NCBI GenBank assembly: GCA_963784885.1 | Contig: CAWATA010000004.1 | Coordinates: forward strand, 186,001-250,000 | Origin: RHKX01 sp963784885 | GTDB lineage: Bacteria; Actinomycetota; Thermoleophilia; Solirubrobacterales; 70-9 | Reading direction: 5' to 3' | Length of the DNA: 64,000 nt | Part shown: positions 9,902 through 18,303 of the stretch, piece after piece | Layout of the letters: each line of letters opens with the position of its first letter | Position numbering within the stretch: position 1 is the first letter of the stretch | Notes under the pieces: model-generated | What the model was told of the DNA's origin: nothing | What the model saw: only the letters and a program-made list of their open reading frames with translations | Database searches by the model: none | Translations under genes and position numbers: made by a program

Positions 9902-11119
9902 ATGGCCGTAGACGCCCCGACCTTCGAAGAGAAGACCGACATCCAGAAGGAGATCACCGAGATGGTGCGCTCCTTCGTCGACAACGAGATCATCCCGGTC
10001 GCCGAGGAGTACGACCACGAGGACAAGTTCCCGGAGGCGATCGTCGAGCAGATGAAGGAGCTCGGCCTGTTCGGGGTCACGATCCCCGAGGAGTACGGCG
10101 GGATGGGGCTCGACCTGACGACCTACACGATGATCGTCGAGGAGCTCTCTCGCGGATGGATCTCGATCTCCGGCGTCGTCAACACCCACTTCATCGGCTC
10201 CTACCTGCTGATGAAGTTCGGGACCGACGAGCAGAAGGACTATTTCCTGCCGAAGATGGCGACGGGTGAGATCCGCGCCGCGTTCTCGCTCTCGGAGCCG
10301 GAGGTCGGCTCCGACGTCCAGGGCATCAAGTCGACGGCGAAGAAGGACGAGGCCAGCGGTGATTGGATCCTCGACGGCCAGAAGATGTGGGTCACCAACG
10401 GTCTGCGCAGCTCCGTCGTCTTCACGCTGATGAAGAACGACACGAAGGCCGACCCCCCGCACACCGGGATGACCTGCTTCATCACCGAGAAGGTCCCTGG
10501 TGAGCACAAGAACACCGGTGAGTACGCCGGCCTCGAGGTTCCCCCGCAGATCAAGAAGATGGGCTACAAGGGCGTCGAGTCGACCGAGCTCGTCTACAAC
10601 GGCTACCGCTGCCCCCCCGATCGCATCCTCGGTGGCGAAGAGGACGGCCTGGGCAAGGGCTTCTCCCAGATGATGGACGCGCTCGAGGTCGGTCGCGTCA
10701 ACGTCGCCGCCCGCGGCGTCGGCATCGCCCAGCGCGCCCTCGAGCTCGCCCTCCGCTACAGCCAGGAGCGCAAGACGTTCGGCAAGCCGATCGCCCAGCA
10801 CCAGGCGATCCTGTTCAAGCTCGCCGACATGGCCACCAAGATCGAGGCCGCCCGCCTGGTGACGCTGAAGGCGGCACGCATGAAGGACGCCGGGCAGCGC
10901 TCGGATCTCGAGGCCGGGATGGCGAAGTTGATCGCCTCCGAGACCGGCAAGGAGTGCGTGGAGCAGTCGTTCCGGATCCACGGCGGGTACGGCTACTCGA
11001 AGGAGTACGAGATCGAACGCCTCTACCGCGACGCGCCGCTGCTGCTGATCGGCGAGGGCACCTCGGAGATCCAGCGAATGGTCATCGGCAAGAAGCTGCT
11101 CCAGCGCAACAAGATCTGA
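9902..11119 (+). CDS. Acyl-CoA dehydrogenase, candidate methylsuccinyl-CoA dehydrogenase
   Basis: This FAD flavoprotein of 405 residues introduces an alpha-beta double bond into an acyl-CoA and passes electrons to ETF. Signatures in order are FSLSEPEVGSDVQGIKSTAK (flavin/substrate binding), DGQKMWVTNG, RKTFGKPIAQHQAI, and the C-terminal HGGYGYSKEYEIERLYRDA and LLIGEGTSEIQR, where the glutamate near residue 385 is the expected catalytic base. It heads a tight run with an SCP2-like gene (1-nt gap) and MaoC. Next to MaoC and the malyl-CoA-lyase-like gene, oxidation of methylsuccinyl-CoA to mesaconyl-CoA is the best guess, but a short- or branched-chain acyl-CoA substrate cannot be excluded. Confidence 0.92.
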   Translation: MAVDAPTFEEKTDIQKEITEMVRSFVDNEIIPVAEEYDHEDKFPEAIVEQMKELGLFGVTIPEEYGGMGLDLTTYTMIVEELSRGWISISGVVNTHFIGSYLLMKFGTDEQKDYFLPKMATGEIRAAFSLSEPEVGSDVQGIKSTAKKDEASGDWILDGQKMWVTNGLRSSVVFTLMKNDTKADPPHTGMTCFITEKVPGEHKNTGEYAGLEVPPQIKKMGYKGVESTELVYNGYRCPPDRILGGEEDGLGKGFSQMMDALEVGRVNVAARGVGIAQRALELALRYSQERKTFGKPIAQHQAILFKLADMATKIEAARLVTLKAARMKDAGQRSDLEAGMAKLIASETGKECVEQSFRIHGGYGYSKEYEIERLYRDAPLLLIGEGTSEIQRMVIGKKLLQRNKI

Positions 11120-11120
11120 C

Positions 11121-11483
11121 ATGTCGTCGATAACCCAGGACCTGATCGTCATCGCGTACAAGCGGCTGCTGGAGCAGCTGCCGGCCCTGACGAAGCTGAA
11201 GCTGGTCGCCCGCCTCGAGTTGCGCGGCCGCGGCGACGTCCAGGTCTTCCGGGTCAGCGCCCCGGGCCCCGAGATCACGAAGGAGGAGCCGGACGACGCC
11301 CGGATCGAGATCTCGATGCCGCGCGCCGACTTCAACGATCTCGCCGACGCAGACCTGGCCCACTGGCACACCGCCTACGAGCACGGCGTCGTCAAGATCG
11401 GCGGTGATCCGGCGGTGATCCGCCTGCTCGGCGGAGTCATCGCCAAGCACGAGGCCCGCGGCAAGCTCAAGCGCGTCCGCTGA
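11121..11483 (+). CDS. Small SCP2-like (sterol-carrier fold) protein, tentative
   Basis: This 120-residue protein has no signal peptide or membrane segment. The central and C-terminal pattern (ARIEISMPRADFNDLADADL, then VVKIGGDPAVIRLLGGVI) resembles SCP2-type lipid/acyl-CoA-binding domains, where a strand, a phenylalanine-containing helix and a glycine-rich 'GD' turn follow in this order. Only 1 nt separates it from the acyl-CoA dehydrogenase stop, so the two should be co-translated. It may bind or present an acyl-CoA. The family match is by pattern only and should be treated as weak. Confidence 0.6.
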   Translation: MSSITQDLIVIAYKRLLEQLPALTKLKLVARLELRGRGDVQVFRVSAPGPEITKEEPDDARIEISMPRADFNDLADADLAHWHTAYEHGVVKIGGDPAVIRLLGGVIAKHEARGKLKRVR

Positions 11484-11535
11484 GCTCGCCCGAACCCTTC
11501 CGAAGTCCCCCTAACCGCTAACGCAACGAGGAGCA

Positions 11536-12057
11536 ATGAGCGACAACGAGACCCATGAGCTGATCACCGACCAGGCAGGTCGCGAGGCGTCGGGAGCCCA
11601 CGCCTACGGCCGCTACCTGGAGGAGTTCGAGGTCGGCGCCGTCTACAAGCACTGGCCCGCGAAGACGGTCACCGAGTCGGACGACCACCTCTTCTGCCTG
11701 ATCACGATGAACCACCACCCGCTGCACCTCAACGACGTCTACGCCGGCGAGTCGCAGCAGGGCAGGAACGTCGTCGTCGGGCCGCTGGTCTACTCGCTGG
11801 CGCTCGGCATGTCGGTGAGCGACGTGTCCGGTAAGGCGATCGCGAACCTCGCGACCGAGGAGCTCAGCCATCCGAATCCGGTCTTCCACGGCGACACGCT
11901 CTACTGCGAGTCCGAGGTGCTCGAGGTGCGCCCGTCGAAGTCGAAGCTCGACCGCGGGATCGTCAAGGTCCACACGCGCGTCTACAAGCAGGACAACACG
12001 CTCGTCGCCGAGTTCAAGCGGACGGTCCTGATCCCCCGCAAGAACCCGGGGGAGTAG
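11536..12057 (+). CDS. MaoC-family hydratase, candidate mesaconyl-CoA hydratase
   Basis: This is a 173-residue single-hotdog MaoC-like enoyl-CoA hydratase. The active-site region SDDHLFCLITMNHHPLHLND matches the actinobacterial MaoC subfamily I recall, which carries a TMN-x-x-PLH motif instead of the GD-x-NP-x-H of classical R-hydratases. C-terminal VHTRVYKQDNTLVAEFKRTV is also typical. The gene follows the acyl-CoA dehydrogenase and SCP2-like genes in one operon-like run. The expected reaction is hydration of mesaconyl-CoA to beta-methylmalyl-CoA, the substrate of the lyase encoded at 8-9 kb. Two-domain mesaconyl-CoA hydratases of proteobacteria are about twice as long, so this would act as a homodimer. 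Confidence 0.85.
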   Translation: MSDNETHELITDQAGREASGAHAYGRYLEEFEVGAVYKHWPAKTVTESDDHLFCLITMNHHPLHLNDVYAGESQQGRNVVVGPLVYSLALGMSVSDVSGKAIANLATEELSHPNPVFHGDTLYCESEVLEVRPSKSKLDRGIVKVHTRVYKQDNTLVAEFKRTVLIPRKNPGE

Positions 12058-12072
12058 CGACCGGGACGCTCG

Positions 12073-12729
12073 GTGGCCGACCCCTACGCGACCCGGAGCC
12101 CCGACCTCAGCGGCCGTCCCGAGGGACCGCCGCCGTGGGAGCGGGCGGTCACCGGGCGCGGGGGGTCGTTGATCGGGCCGGACGGGCGGATCGACGCCGG
12201 CGCCGATCTCCTCGTCGTCGCGTGCCGGGGGATCGGCACGCTGGCGCCGCTGGCGCTCGTCGAGCCCGCGATGGCGGTGCTCCTGTGGCTCGAGCACGTC
12301 TGCGCCGGCCGGGACGCGACGACGGCCAACGCACTGCTGGCCGAGCTGTCGGCCGCCGAGCGGCCGATACTCGCGATCAAGCAGGGCGCCGTCGGCGGTC
12401 CGGCCGACCGCGCCGGCTGCACCGAGGTCTCAGCGGATCTCGTCGCTGCCGTGCTCGGCACGCTGTCCGAAGTCGGCTGGGAGCGCGATCCCGACTTCGG
12501 CTACCGGGTGGCTGCTTCGGTCCCCGGCCTCGACGACCCGGAGGCGCGTGCGCTGCTGCCGCGACTGCTCTATGCCGACAACGACCGCGTCTACGAGCAC
12601 GCCGGACTGGTCGCCGACAAGAAGCGGGAGCGCCATGCCGTCGCCGTAGCCGTCGCGGGGCTCGACCCGCGGGTGATCGCGGCGGCGGGCTGGCCGCCGG
12701 CTCCGACCGGCGGCGAGTGGCGGGACTGA
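12073..12729 (+). CDS. Conserved protein resembling the C-terminal part of ATP-dependent PEPCK
   Basis: This is a 218-residue protein starting with GTG 12073, 15 nt after the MaoC stop and probably in the same operon. By eye the second half follows the order of motifs at the C-terminus of ATP-type PEP carboxykinase: a GGP turn (AVGGPADRAG), then a helix, DPDFGYRVAASVPGLDDPE and PRLLYADNDRVY. The catalytic P-loop and the kinase-2 motif of PEPCK are absent and there is no room for them. If the relationship is real, it is a truncated or repurposed domain without catalysis. Another family cannot be excluded; a profile search would decide. Confidence 0.6.
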   Translation: MADPYATRSPDLSGRPEGPPPWERAVTGRGGSLIGPDGRIDAGADLLVVACRGIGTLAPLALVEPAMAVLLWLEHVCAGRDATTANALLAELSAAERPILAIKQGAVGGPADRAGCTEVSADLVAAVLGTLSEVGWERDPDFGYRVAASVPGLDDPEARALLPRLLYADNDRVYEHAGLVADKKRERHAVAVAVAGLDPRVIAAAGWPPAPTGGEWRD

Positions 12730-12808
12730 GCCGCCGGCAGACGCCGACGACCTCCGCTTGCGAAGCTGTCGGCGAGAGTCGAGCGAACCGATCCGAAGGA
12801 AGGCAGGA

Positions 12809-13864
12809 ATGAGCAAGACCCCCGAGACCCTCGATGCGCTGATCCGAGTCCCCGCACCGTCCGGCTACGAGACCCCCGCCGCGGAGGTGTGGCGCGAGGC
12901 GGCCTCCTTCGGCGACGTCGCCGCCGATGTGCTCGGGTCCTCGACGGTCTCGGTCGGCGTCTCCGACGACCGGCCGACGGTCGCGGTCGTCGGCCACATC
13001 GACGAGATCGGCCTGTTCGTCAGCCACATCGACGACGACGGCTTCCTCTGGTTCGGCCCGATCGGCGGCTGGGACCCGCAGAACCTCGTCGGCCAGCGTG
13101 TGATCGTCCGCGGCCGCGACGGCGAGGTTCCGGGCGTGATCGGCAAGAAGCCCATCCACCTGCTCGAGCCCGATGACCGCAAGAAGCCGGCCGAGATCAA
13201 GGCGATGCACATCGACATCGGCGCCAAGGACAAGGACGACGCCATGAAGTACGTGAGCGTCGGCGATCCGGCCGTTCTCGCCGCCGAGCCGCTCAGCCTC
13301 CCGAACGGCCGCCTCGCCTCCCGGTCGATGGACAACCGCCTCGGCTCCTACGTCGCGCTCGAGGTCGCGCGGCGGATCAGCGAAGGCGACGATGTCGCAG
13401 TCGGCGTCGTCGGCTGCGCCGTCTCACAGGAGGAGATCGGGCTGTTCGGCTCCGCCACGACTTCCTTTTCCCTGTCTCCCGACATCGGGATCGCCGTCGA
13501 CGTCACCCATGCGACCGACGCGCCCGGCATCTCCAAGCAGGAGAACGGCGACCACGCCCTCGGCTCCGGGCCCGTGATCGGTCGCGGATCGACCCTCAAC
13601 CACATCGTCGCCGACCTGCTTCGCGACGCCGCCGAGGCGGAAGGCATCGACTACACGCTCGAGGCCTCAGGCCGCTACACGGGCACCGACGCCGACTCGA
13701 TCCAGATCTCGAAGGGGGGCATCGCCGCGGGTTTGGTCTCGATCCCGCTTCGCTACATGCACTCCTCGGTCGAGATGGTCGACCTCGCCGACGTCGAGGG
13801 CGCGATCGAGCTGCTCGTGGCGTTCATCCGCCGGCTCGACGGCTCCGAGAGTTTCATCCGGTAG
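12809..13864 (+). CDS. M42 family metallo-aminopeptidase
   Basis: This is a co-catalytic metallopeptidase of 351 residues, of the family that includes glutamyl aminopeptidase and tetrahedral aminopeptidases, acting on cytosolic peptides. Metal ligands and catalytic residues are visible in order: GHIDEIGLFVSHID (His and Asp), SRSMDNRLGSY (bridging Asp), SQEEIGLFGS (Glu-Glu), AVDVTH (Asp) and the C-terminal LRYMHSSVEMVDLADV (His). The set is complete. ATG 12809 has a GGAAGGCAGG purine stretch upstream; an earlier ATG at 12758 adds an arginine-rich segment with no family counterpart. It is followed by a structured convergent intergenic region. Confidence 0.9.
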   Translation: MSKTPETLDALIRVPAPSGYETPAAEVWREAASFGDVAADVLGSSTVSVGVSDDRPTVAVVGHIDEIGLFVSHIDDDGFLWFGPIGGWDPQNLVGQRVIVRGRDGEVPGVIGKKPIHLLEPDDRKKPAEIKAMHIDIGAKDKDDAMKYVSVGDPAVLAAEPLSLPNGRLASRSMDNRLGSYVALEVARRISEGDDVAVGVVGCAVSQEEIGLFGSATTSFSLSPDIGIAVDVTHATDAPGISKQENGDHALGSGPVIGRGSTLNHIVADLLRDAAEAEGIDYTLEASGRYTGTDADSIQISKGGIAAGLVSIPLRYMHSSVEMVDLADVEGAIELLVAFIRRLDGSESFIR

Positions 13865-14108
13865 GGCTCGGTTCGGCTCACACCGGACGCTCGCCGGCGG
13901 ATAGGCGGTGGTTTGGCAGTGAGGGGCAGGTGCCCGGGAGGCGCCCGGGCTGGCTTAGTGGGTGCGAAATCCGTTGTATATGAACGGAAAACGCACCCAG
14001 TGGGCTGCTGCGGTCCCGGCCGGGGCGCTACACACAAGTCGTCCCGGCCAGTTCAGCGCGCCGACCGGGGAGACCGGACGCGAAGCGGAGGATCTCCCCG
14101 GGAGTACC
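13865..14108. other. Gene-free convergent gap rich in inverted repeats
   Basis: This 244-bp gap between two convergent genes has no convincing ORF but several stems. GCCCGGG (13932-13938) pairs with 13944-13950. TGGGTGCG (13959-13966) pairs with CGCACCCA (13992-13999) and encloses CCGTT (13971-13975) paired with AACGG (13983-13987) around a 7-nt AT-rich loop. CCGGGGAG (14065-14072) pairs with CTCCCCGG (14094-14101). GTCCCGGCC is repeated directly at 14013 and 14041. Terminators for both genes are likely; a structured RNA is possible. Confidence 0.5.
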
Positions 14109-14681
14109 TCAGTGCGCCTCGTCCGCCGCGTGTGCGGGCGGCCGGGACTCCTCGGCAAGCGAGGTGATCTCGAGCGGGCCGCGGGCGGCGGACTCGAGGA
14201 CGTCGGTGGCCTCGTTCGGCGAGCGGGCGTAGAGCTCGACGAGCAGGTGGACGACGATCCGCTCCTCGTCGTGCTTGTGGAAGCGGACGTGGGTGAAGAA
14301 CTCGCGGGTGCCGGCGTCGCCGAAGGCGCCGTAGGTGAGGCTGTCGGCGGCCTCGGGGCCCGAGCAGACCTCGACGAGGTCCTGATCGACGGTCACCGTG
14401 CAGGAGGCGACCCACGGGGTGCCGGCGACGAGGCGCTCCCAGCGATCCTCGATCGGGACGACCTTGCCCTCCTCGACGGCGAGGTGCGGCTGGTCGTGCA
14501 TGCAGTCGAGGCACTGGACGACCGACTCCTGGACCTCGTCGATCCGCTCGGCGGGTTCGCCGGACTCGGGATCGATCCGGAGGATCGCGTCGTAGTGGAC
14601 CTGCGCCTCCAGCCGCTGTGACCAGCAGCGGTAACAGCGCAGCCAAGCGCTGCGGTCGGTGGTGTTGAGCTCTTCCGCCAT
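14109..14681 (-). CDS. Conserved protein with two CxxC pairs (zinc-ribbon-like)
   Basis: This is a 190-residue soluble protein of unknown function. Two cysteine pairs, LRCYRCWSQ (near residue 17) and VQCLDCMHDQ (near residue 57), could form one zinc-binding site. The rest is acidic, with a strand-rich segment (VASCTVTVDQDLVEVC) and a histidine-containing part (THVRFHKHDEERIVVHLLVE). ATG 14681 was chosen; ATG 14711 would add ten residues. The direction is away from the ABA4-like gene and it ends in the structured gap. I do not recognise the family. Confidence 0.65.
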   Translation of the reverse strand: MAEELNTTDRSAWLRCYRCWSQRLEAQVHYDAILRIDPESGEPAERIDEVQESVVQCLDCMHDQPHLAVEEGKVVPIEDRWERLVAGTPWVASCTVTVDQDLVEVCSGPEAADSLTYGAFGDAGTREFFTHVRFHKHDEERIVVHLLVELYARSPNEATDVLESAARGPLEITSLAEESRPPAHAADEAH

Positions 14682-14765
14682 GCCTGCACCCAATTGTGGC
14701 GCTTCGGCCACCCCGGCGATGCCGGACGATTCCTCGGGGGAACTTCGTTGCGGCCCGCTGCTCCG

Positions 14766-15254
14766 CTAGTTGAGCCAGCCCGGAAGCCGCCGGCGGGCGG
14801 CGAACAGGCCGAAACCGGCCGGGCCGGCCCACCAGGTCAGAAGCAGCGACAGGCGAGCGCTGCGGCCCTCGTCCAGGGCGCGGCGCCAGATCCAGCTTCC
14901 GACGAGCAGATCGAAGGTGATGTAGTGGGTCCAGCCGGCGAGCATCGCCTCGGGCTGCTGAAAGGTCCGCGAGACGCTCGCGAGCTTCGCGAAGTCGACC
15001 CGCTCGTCGGCCTTCGCGGCCGCCGTCAGCAGCGCCAGCGAGTAGACGACGCTGAGCCCGGCGTGAAGAGGTGCCGCCCTCCCGACGAGCCAAGCGGTCG
15101 CCCGGCTGCGCGGCGCGACGATCATCGCCAGCCAGAACGGCACGGTGCTGAAGTTGACGAGCGACCAGGCCCGCTGCAACGCCGGCGGCGTCGGATCGGC
15201 GGCGGGCGCGGGCGCGGTGGCGGCTGCCTCCATGTCGCGATGTATACCGCTCAT
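14766..15254 (-). CDS. ABA4-like membrane protein (DUF4281)
   Basis: This is a 162-residue integral membrane protein with about four hydrophobic segments. The C-terminal half WTHYITFDLLVGSWIWRRAL followed by LLLTWWAGPAGFGLF matches the DUF4281 family, whose plant member ABA4 is needed for neoxanthin formation; bacterial members have no established reaction. It begins 43 nt after the stop of the mutase gene on the same strand and may be co-transcribed. MEAAATAP at 15233 is an alternative start. A link to isoprenoid or carotenoid chemistry is only suggested by the family name. Confidence 0.72.
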   Translation of the reverse strand: MSGIHRDMEAAATAPAPAADPTPPALQRAWSLVNFSTVPFWLAMIVAPRSRATAWLVGRAAPLHAGLSVVYSLALLTAAAKADERVDFAKLASVSRTFQQPEAMLAGWTHYITFDLLVGSWIWRRALDEGRSARLSLLLTWWAGPAGFGLFAARRRLPGWLN

Positions 15255-15297
15255 GCGGAATCGGCGAGCTCGCCGCGTCCCGGACCCTCGATCGGCC

Positions 15298-17298
15298 TCA
15301 GGCCGGCTGCGAGGTCGCCGAGCGCTCGGTGACGAGCTCGGCGATGTCGACCATGATCCGGTTCAGGTCGAAGTCCTTGGGCGTGTAGACCCGGGCGATG
15401 CCGGCCTCGAGTAGCTGCGCCTCGTCGGCGGGAGGAATGATGCCGCCGACCACGACGGGGGCGTCGACGCCGGCCTCGCGGAGCAACTCGACCACCCGCG
15501 GCACGAGCTCCCGGTGGGAGCCGGAGAGGATCGAGAGCCCGATCACGTCGACGTCCTCCTGGACGGCGGAGGCGGCGATCTCCTCGGGAGTGAGCCGGAT
15601 GCCCTGGTAGATGACCTCCATGCCGACGTCGCGGGCGCGAACGGCGATCTGCTCGGCGCCGTTCGAGTGGCCGTCGAGACCGGGCTTGGCGACGAGGATC
15701 CGGATCCGGTGCCCGATCGCGTCGCCGACCTCCGATACGCGGTCGCGGACCGAGGCCAGCAGCTCGGCGTTGCCGCCGCCGGCGGAGCCGTCGAGGCCGG
15801 TCGGGCCTCGGTAGGGGCCGAACACCTCGCGGAGCGCCTCGGCCCACTCGCCGGTCGTGACTCCCGCCTTGGCAGCGTCGATCGTCGCCGGCATCAGGTT
15901 CGCCGATTCGTCGCGAGCCGCGGCGGCGAGCGCATCGAGCGCCGCCTCGACCGCGGCACCGTCGCGTTCGGCCTTCCACTCCGCGAGCGCTTCGATCCGC
16001 TCCCGCTCGACCGCCGGGTCGGGAGTGAGGATGCCGCCGTCCTCGCCGACGGTCAGCGGCGAGTCCTCGGTCTCGGTGAAGCAGTTCTGGCCGATCACCT
16101 TGAGCTCGCCGGCCTCGATCCTGGTGAGCCGGTCGCGGTGAGACTCGACGAGGCGGGCCTTCATGTAGGCGACCGCTTCGCTGGTCGTCGCGCCGCCGTG
16201 CTCGGCGACCACCGCCATCTCGCTGCGGGAGCCGTCGATCAGCTCGGAGACGAGGCCCTCCATCACCTTCGAGCCCTCGAAGATGTCGGGGTAGTCGAGG
16301 AGGTCGGTCTCGTTGGCGAGGATCTGCTGGATCCGCAGGCTCCACTGCTGGTCCCAGGGCCGGGGGAGTCCGAGTGCCTCGTTCCAGGCCGGTAGCTGGA
16401 TAGCGCGCGCGCGGGCATCGCGGCCGAGCGTCACCGCGAGGGCTTCGAGGACGATCCTCGGGACGTTGTTCTCGGGCTGTGCCTCGGTCAGGCCGAGCGA
16501 GTTGACCTGGACGCCGTAGCGCATCCGCAGGAAGCGGGGATCGCTGACGCCGTAGCGCTCCCGGCCCAGCTCCTCCCAGAGGATGCCCATCGCGCGGAGT
16601 TTCGCGTGCTCCTCGATGAACCGGACGCCGGCGTTGACGAAGAAGCTGATCCGCCCGAAGACTCGCGGGAAGTCCTCCTCGGAGACCTGGCCGCGTTCGC
16701 GGACCGAGTCGAGCACGGCGATCGCGTTGCTGAGCGCGAAGGCGATCTCCTGGACCGGGGTGGCCCCGGCCTCCTGCAGGTGGTAGCTGCAGATGTTGAT
16801 CGGGTTCCAGCTCGGGATCTCGTTGACGGTGAACGCGACCATGTCGGCGATCAGCCGCATCGAGGGCTGGGGCGGGAACGCGTAGGTCCCGCGCGAGAGG
16901 TACTCCTTGATGATGTCGTTCTGGGTCGTTCCCTTGAGCTGGTCGCGGGGAACGCCCTGCTCGTCGGCGACCGCCACGTAGAGCCCGAGCAGCCACGCTG
17001 CGGTGGCGTTGATCGTCATCGAGGTGTTCATCTCGGCGAGCGGGATCTGGTCGAGGAGCGTCTCCATGTCTCCCCGGTGCGCGACCGAGACGCCGACCTT
17101 GCCGACCTCGCCGCGGGCGAGCAGGGCGTCGGGGTCGTAGCCGGTCTGGGTGGGCAGGTCGAAGGCGATCGAGAGGCCGGTCTGGCCCTTGGCGAGGTTC
17201 CCGCGGTAGAGCTCGTTGGAGCGCCGGGCATCGGAGTGCCCGGCGTACGTGCGCATGACCCAGGGCCGATCCCGCTCGTCCAACCGGTGCTCGCTCAT
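15298..17298 (-). CDS. ecm: B12-dependent ethylmalonyl-CoA mutase (MeaA-type)
   Basis: This is a single-chain adenosylcobalamin mutase of 666 residues, with an N-terminal acyl-CoA-binding TIM barrel and a C-terminal B12-binding domain. The barrel contains GQTGLSIAFDLPTQTGYDPD, TMTINA-type MTINATAAWLL, and a WNPINICSYHLQEAGATPVQ block. RPWVMRTYAGHS and ISFFVNAGVRFIEEHAKLRA follow the MeaA/ethylmalonyl-CoA mutase pattern I recall, rather than the RPWTIRQYAGFS and LSFFW forms of methylmalonyl-CoA mutase. The cobalamin site is KPGLDGHSNGAEQ (D-x-H-x-x-G), with GLSILSGSH and GGIIP after it. ATG 17298 has TAGAAT 7 nt upstream, so it may be leaderless. It would convert ethylmalonyl-CoA to methylsuccinyl-CoA. 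Confidence 0.88.
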   Translation of the reverse strand: MSEHRLDERDRPWVMRTYAGHSDARRSNELYRGNLAKGQTGLSIAFDLPTQTGYDPDALLARGEVGKVGVSVAHRGDMETLLDQIPLAEMNTSMTINATAAWLLGLYVAVADEQGVPRDQLKGTTQNDIIKEYLSRGTYAFPPQPSMRLIADMVAFTVNEIPSWNPINICSYHLQEAGATPVQEIAFALSNAIAVLDSVRERGQVSEEDFPRVFGRISFFVNAGVRFIEEHAKLRAMGILWEELGRERYGVSDPRFLRMRYGVQVNSLGLTEAQPENNVPRIVLEALAVTLGRDARARAIQLPAWNEALGLPRPWDQQWSLRIQQILANETDLLDYPDIFEGSKVMEGLVSELIDGSRSEMAVVAEHGGATTSEAVAYMKARLVESHRDRLTRIEAGELKVIGQNCFTETEDSPLTVGEDGGILTPDPAVERERIEALAEWKAERDGAAVEAALDALAAAARDESANLMPATIDAAKAGVTTGEWAEALREVFGPYRGPTGLDGSAGGGNAELLASVRDRVSEVGDAIGHRIRILVAKPGLDGHSNGAEQIAVRARDVGMEVIYQGIRLTPEEIAASAVQEDVDVIGLSILSGSHRELVPRVVELLREAGVDAPVVVGGIIPPADEAQLLEAGIARVYTPKDFDLNRIMVDIAELVTERSATSQPA

Positions 17299-17305
17299 GG
17301 CCTCC

Positions 17306-17357
17306 ATTCTAGTTGGCGAAATCGGATCGGAGTCCCTTCGGCGACGCCCTGTACGGT
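17306..17357. promoter_or_regulatory. Divergent -10 boxes for mutase and MBL-fold genes
   Basis: The 67-bp gap between divergent starts holds TAGAAT on the minus strand (17306-17311, 7 nt before ATG 17298) and TACGGT on the plus strand (17352-17357, 8 nt before GTG 17366). Both placements predict transcription beginning at or next to the start codon. No cobalamin riboswitch fits in this gap. Confidence 0.55.
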
Positions 17358-17365
17358 CCGCCGTC

Positions 17366-18199
17366 GTGCCCGAGCCACGGCTGATCGACACCTGGCACCT
17401 CGGCCTCGACCGTGTGATCGGCGTCTGGGAGCGCGACGGCGTGCTCGTCGACCCCGGCCCGGCGAGCACGATCGACAGGGTCCTCGAAGCGGTCCCCGGC
17501 GGCCGCCCGCGGGCGCTCCTGCTGACCCACATCCACCTCGACCATGCCGGCGCGACCGGGACGCTCGTCGACCGCTTCCCCGATCTGCCCGTCTACGTAC
17601 ACGAGGCCGGGGCTCCGCATCTCGTCGATCCCACGCGCCTGCTCCGCAGCGCCATGAGGCTCTACGGCGAGCGCATGGAGGAGCTCTGGGGCGAGGTGCT
17701 CCCGGTCCCGGAGCGGAACGTCTTCCCGCTCAGCGGCGGTGAGGTCGCCGAGGGGCTCGAGGTCATCGCCGCCCCCGGGCACGCCTCCCACCACGTCGTC
17801 TACGTCGATCCCGGCTCGGGGGACGCGTTCGTCGGCGACGTCGCCGGAGTCCGGATCCCGCCCGGCGAGGCCGTCTGGATGCCGACGCCGCCGCCCGACA
17901 TCGACATCGAGCGGTGGCAGGCGTCGATCGCGGCGGTGATCGAGCGGCGGCCCCGGCGCCTGCTGCTGACGCACTACGGATCGACCGACGAGCCCGGGCG
18001 GCATCTCGCCGCGGCCGGGGCGGAGCTCGAGCGGCTCGCTGCGGAATCGCAGCCGCGCGATCGCGAGCGCTTCCTGGCCGCGCTCGCGGGGCGAATCGGA
18101 GCCGAGCCGCCCGAGTTGGGCGAGCGAACGCGCGCAGCGATGCCGCCCGAGCAGGTCTGGATGGGGCTCGAGCGCTACTGGCGCCGGCGGGAAACCTGA
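17366..18199 (+). CDS. MBL-fold metallo-hydrolase
   Basis: This is a metallo-beta-lactamase-fold hydrolase of 277 residues. The metal-binding motif THIHLDHAG (H-x-H-x-D-H) is at about residues 52-60. Further ligands are APGHASHHVVYV (His), FVGDVAG (Asp) and LLLTHYGS (His), so the dinuclear site is complete. The C-terminus is a helical extension rich in Glu and Arg. GTG 17366 is preferred to an earlier in-frame ATG at 17216, which would overlap the divergent mutase gene by about 80 nt. It is not preceded by an operon partner. Substrate unknown; glyoxalase II-like or other thioester hydrolysis is plausible. Confidence 0.83.
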   Translation: MPEPRLIDTWHLGLDRVIGVWERDGVLVDPGPASTIDRVLEAVPGGRPRALLLTHIHLDHAGATGTLVDRFPDLPVYVHEAGAPHLVDPTRLLRSAMRLYGERMEELWGEVLPVPERNVFPLSGGEVAEGLEVIAAPGHASHHVVYVDPGSGDAFVGDVAGVRIPPGEAVWMPTPPPDIDIERWQASIAAVIERRPRRLLLTHYGSTDEPGRHLAAAGAELERLAAESQPRDRERFLAALAGRIGAEPPELGERTRAAMPPEQVWMGLERYWRRRET

Positions 18200-18303
18200 A
18201 CCAAGACCGCTACTCCCGGCGAATCGCCGTGTTCGCAATGTTCGAGACACCGATTCCCGGGGACCTTCCCGAGGTCCGCCGACCCGGCTACCCTCAGCAC
18301 CTG

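Noticed and set aside
17299..17365. Cobalamin riboswitch upstream of the B12-dependent mutase
   Set aside because: Only 67 bp separate the divergent starts and the predicted transcript is leaderless.
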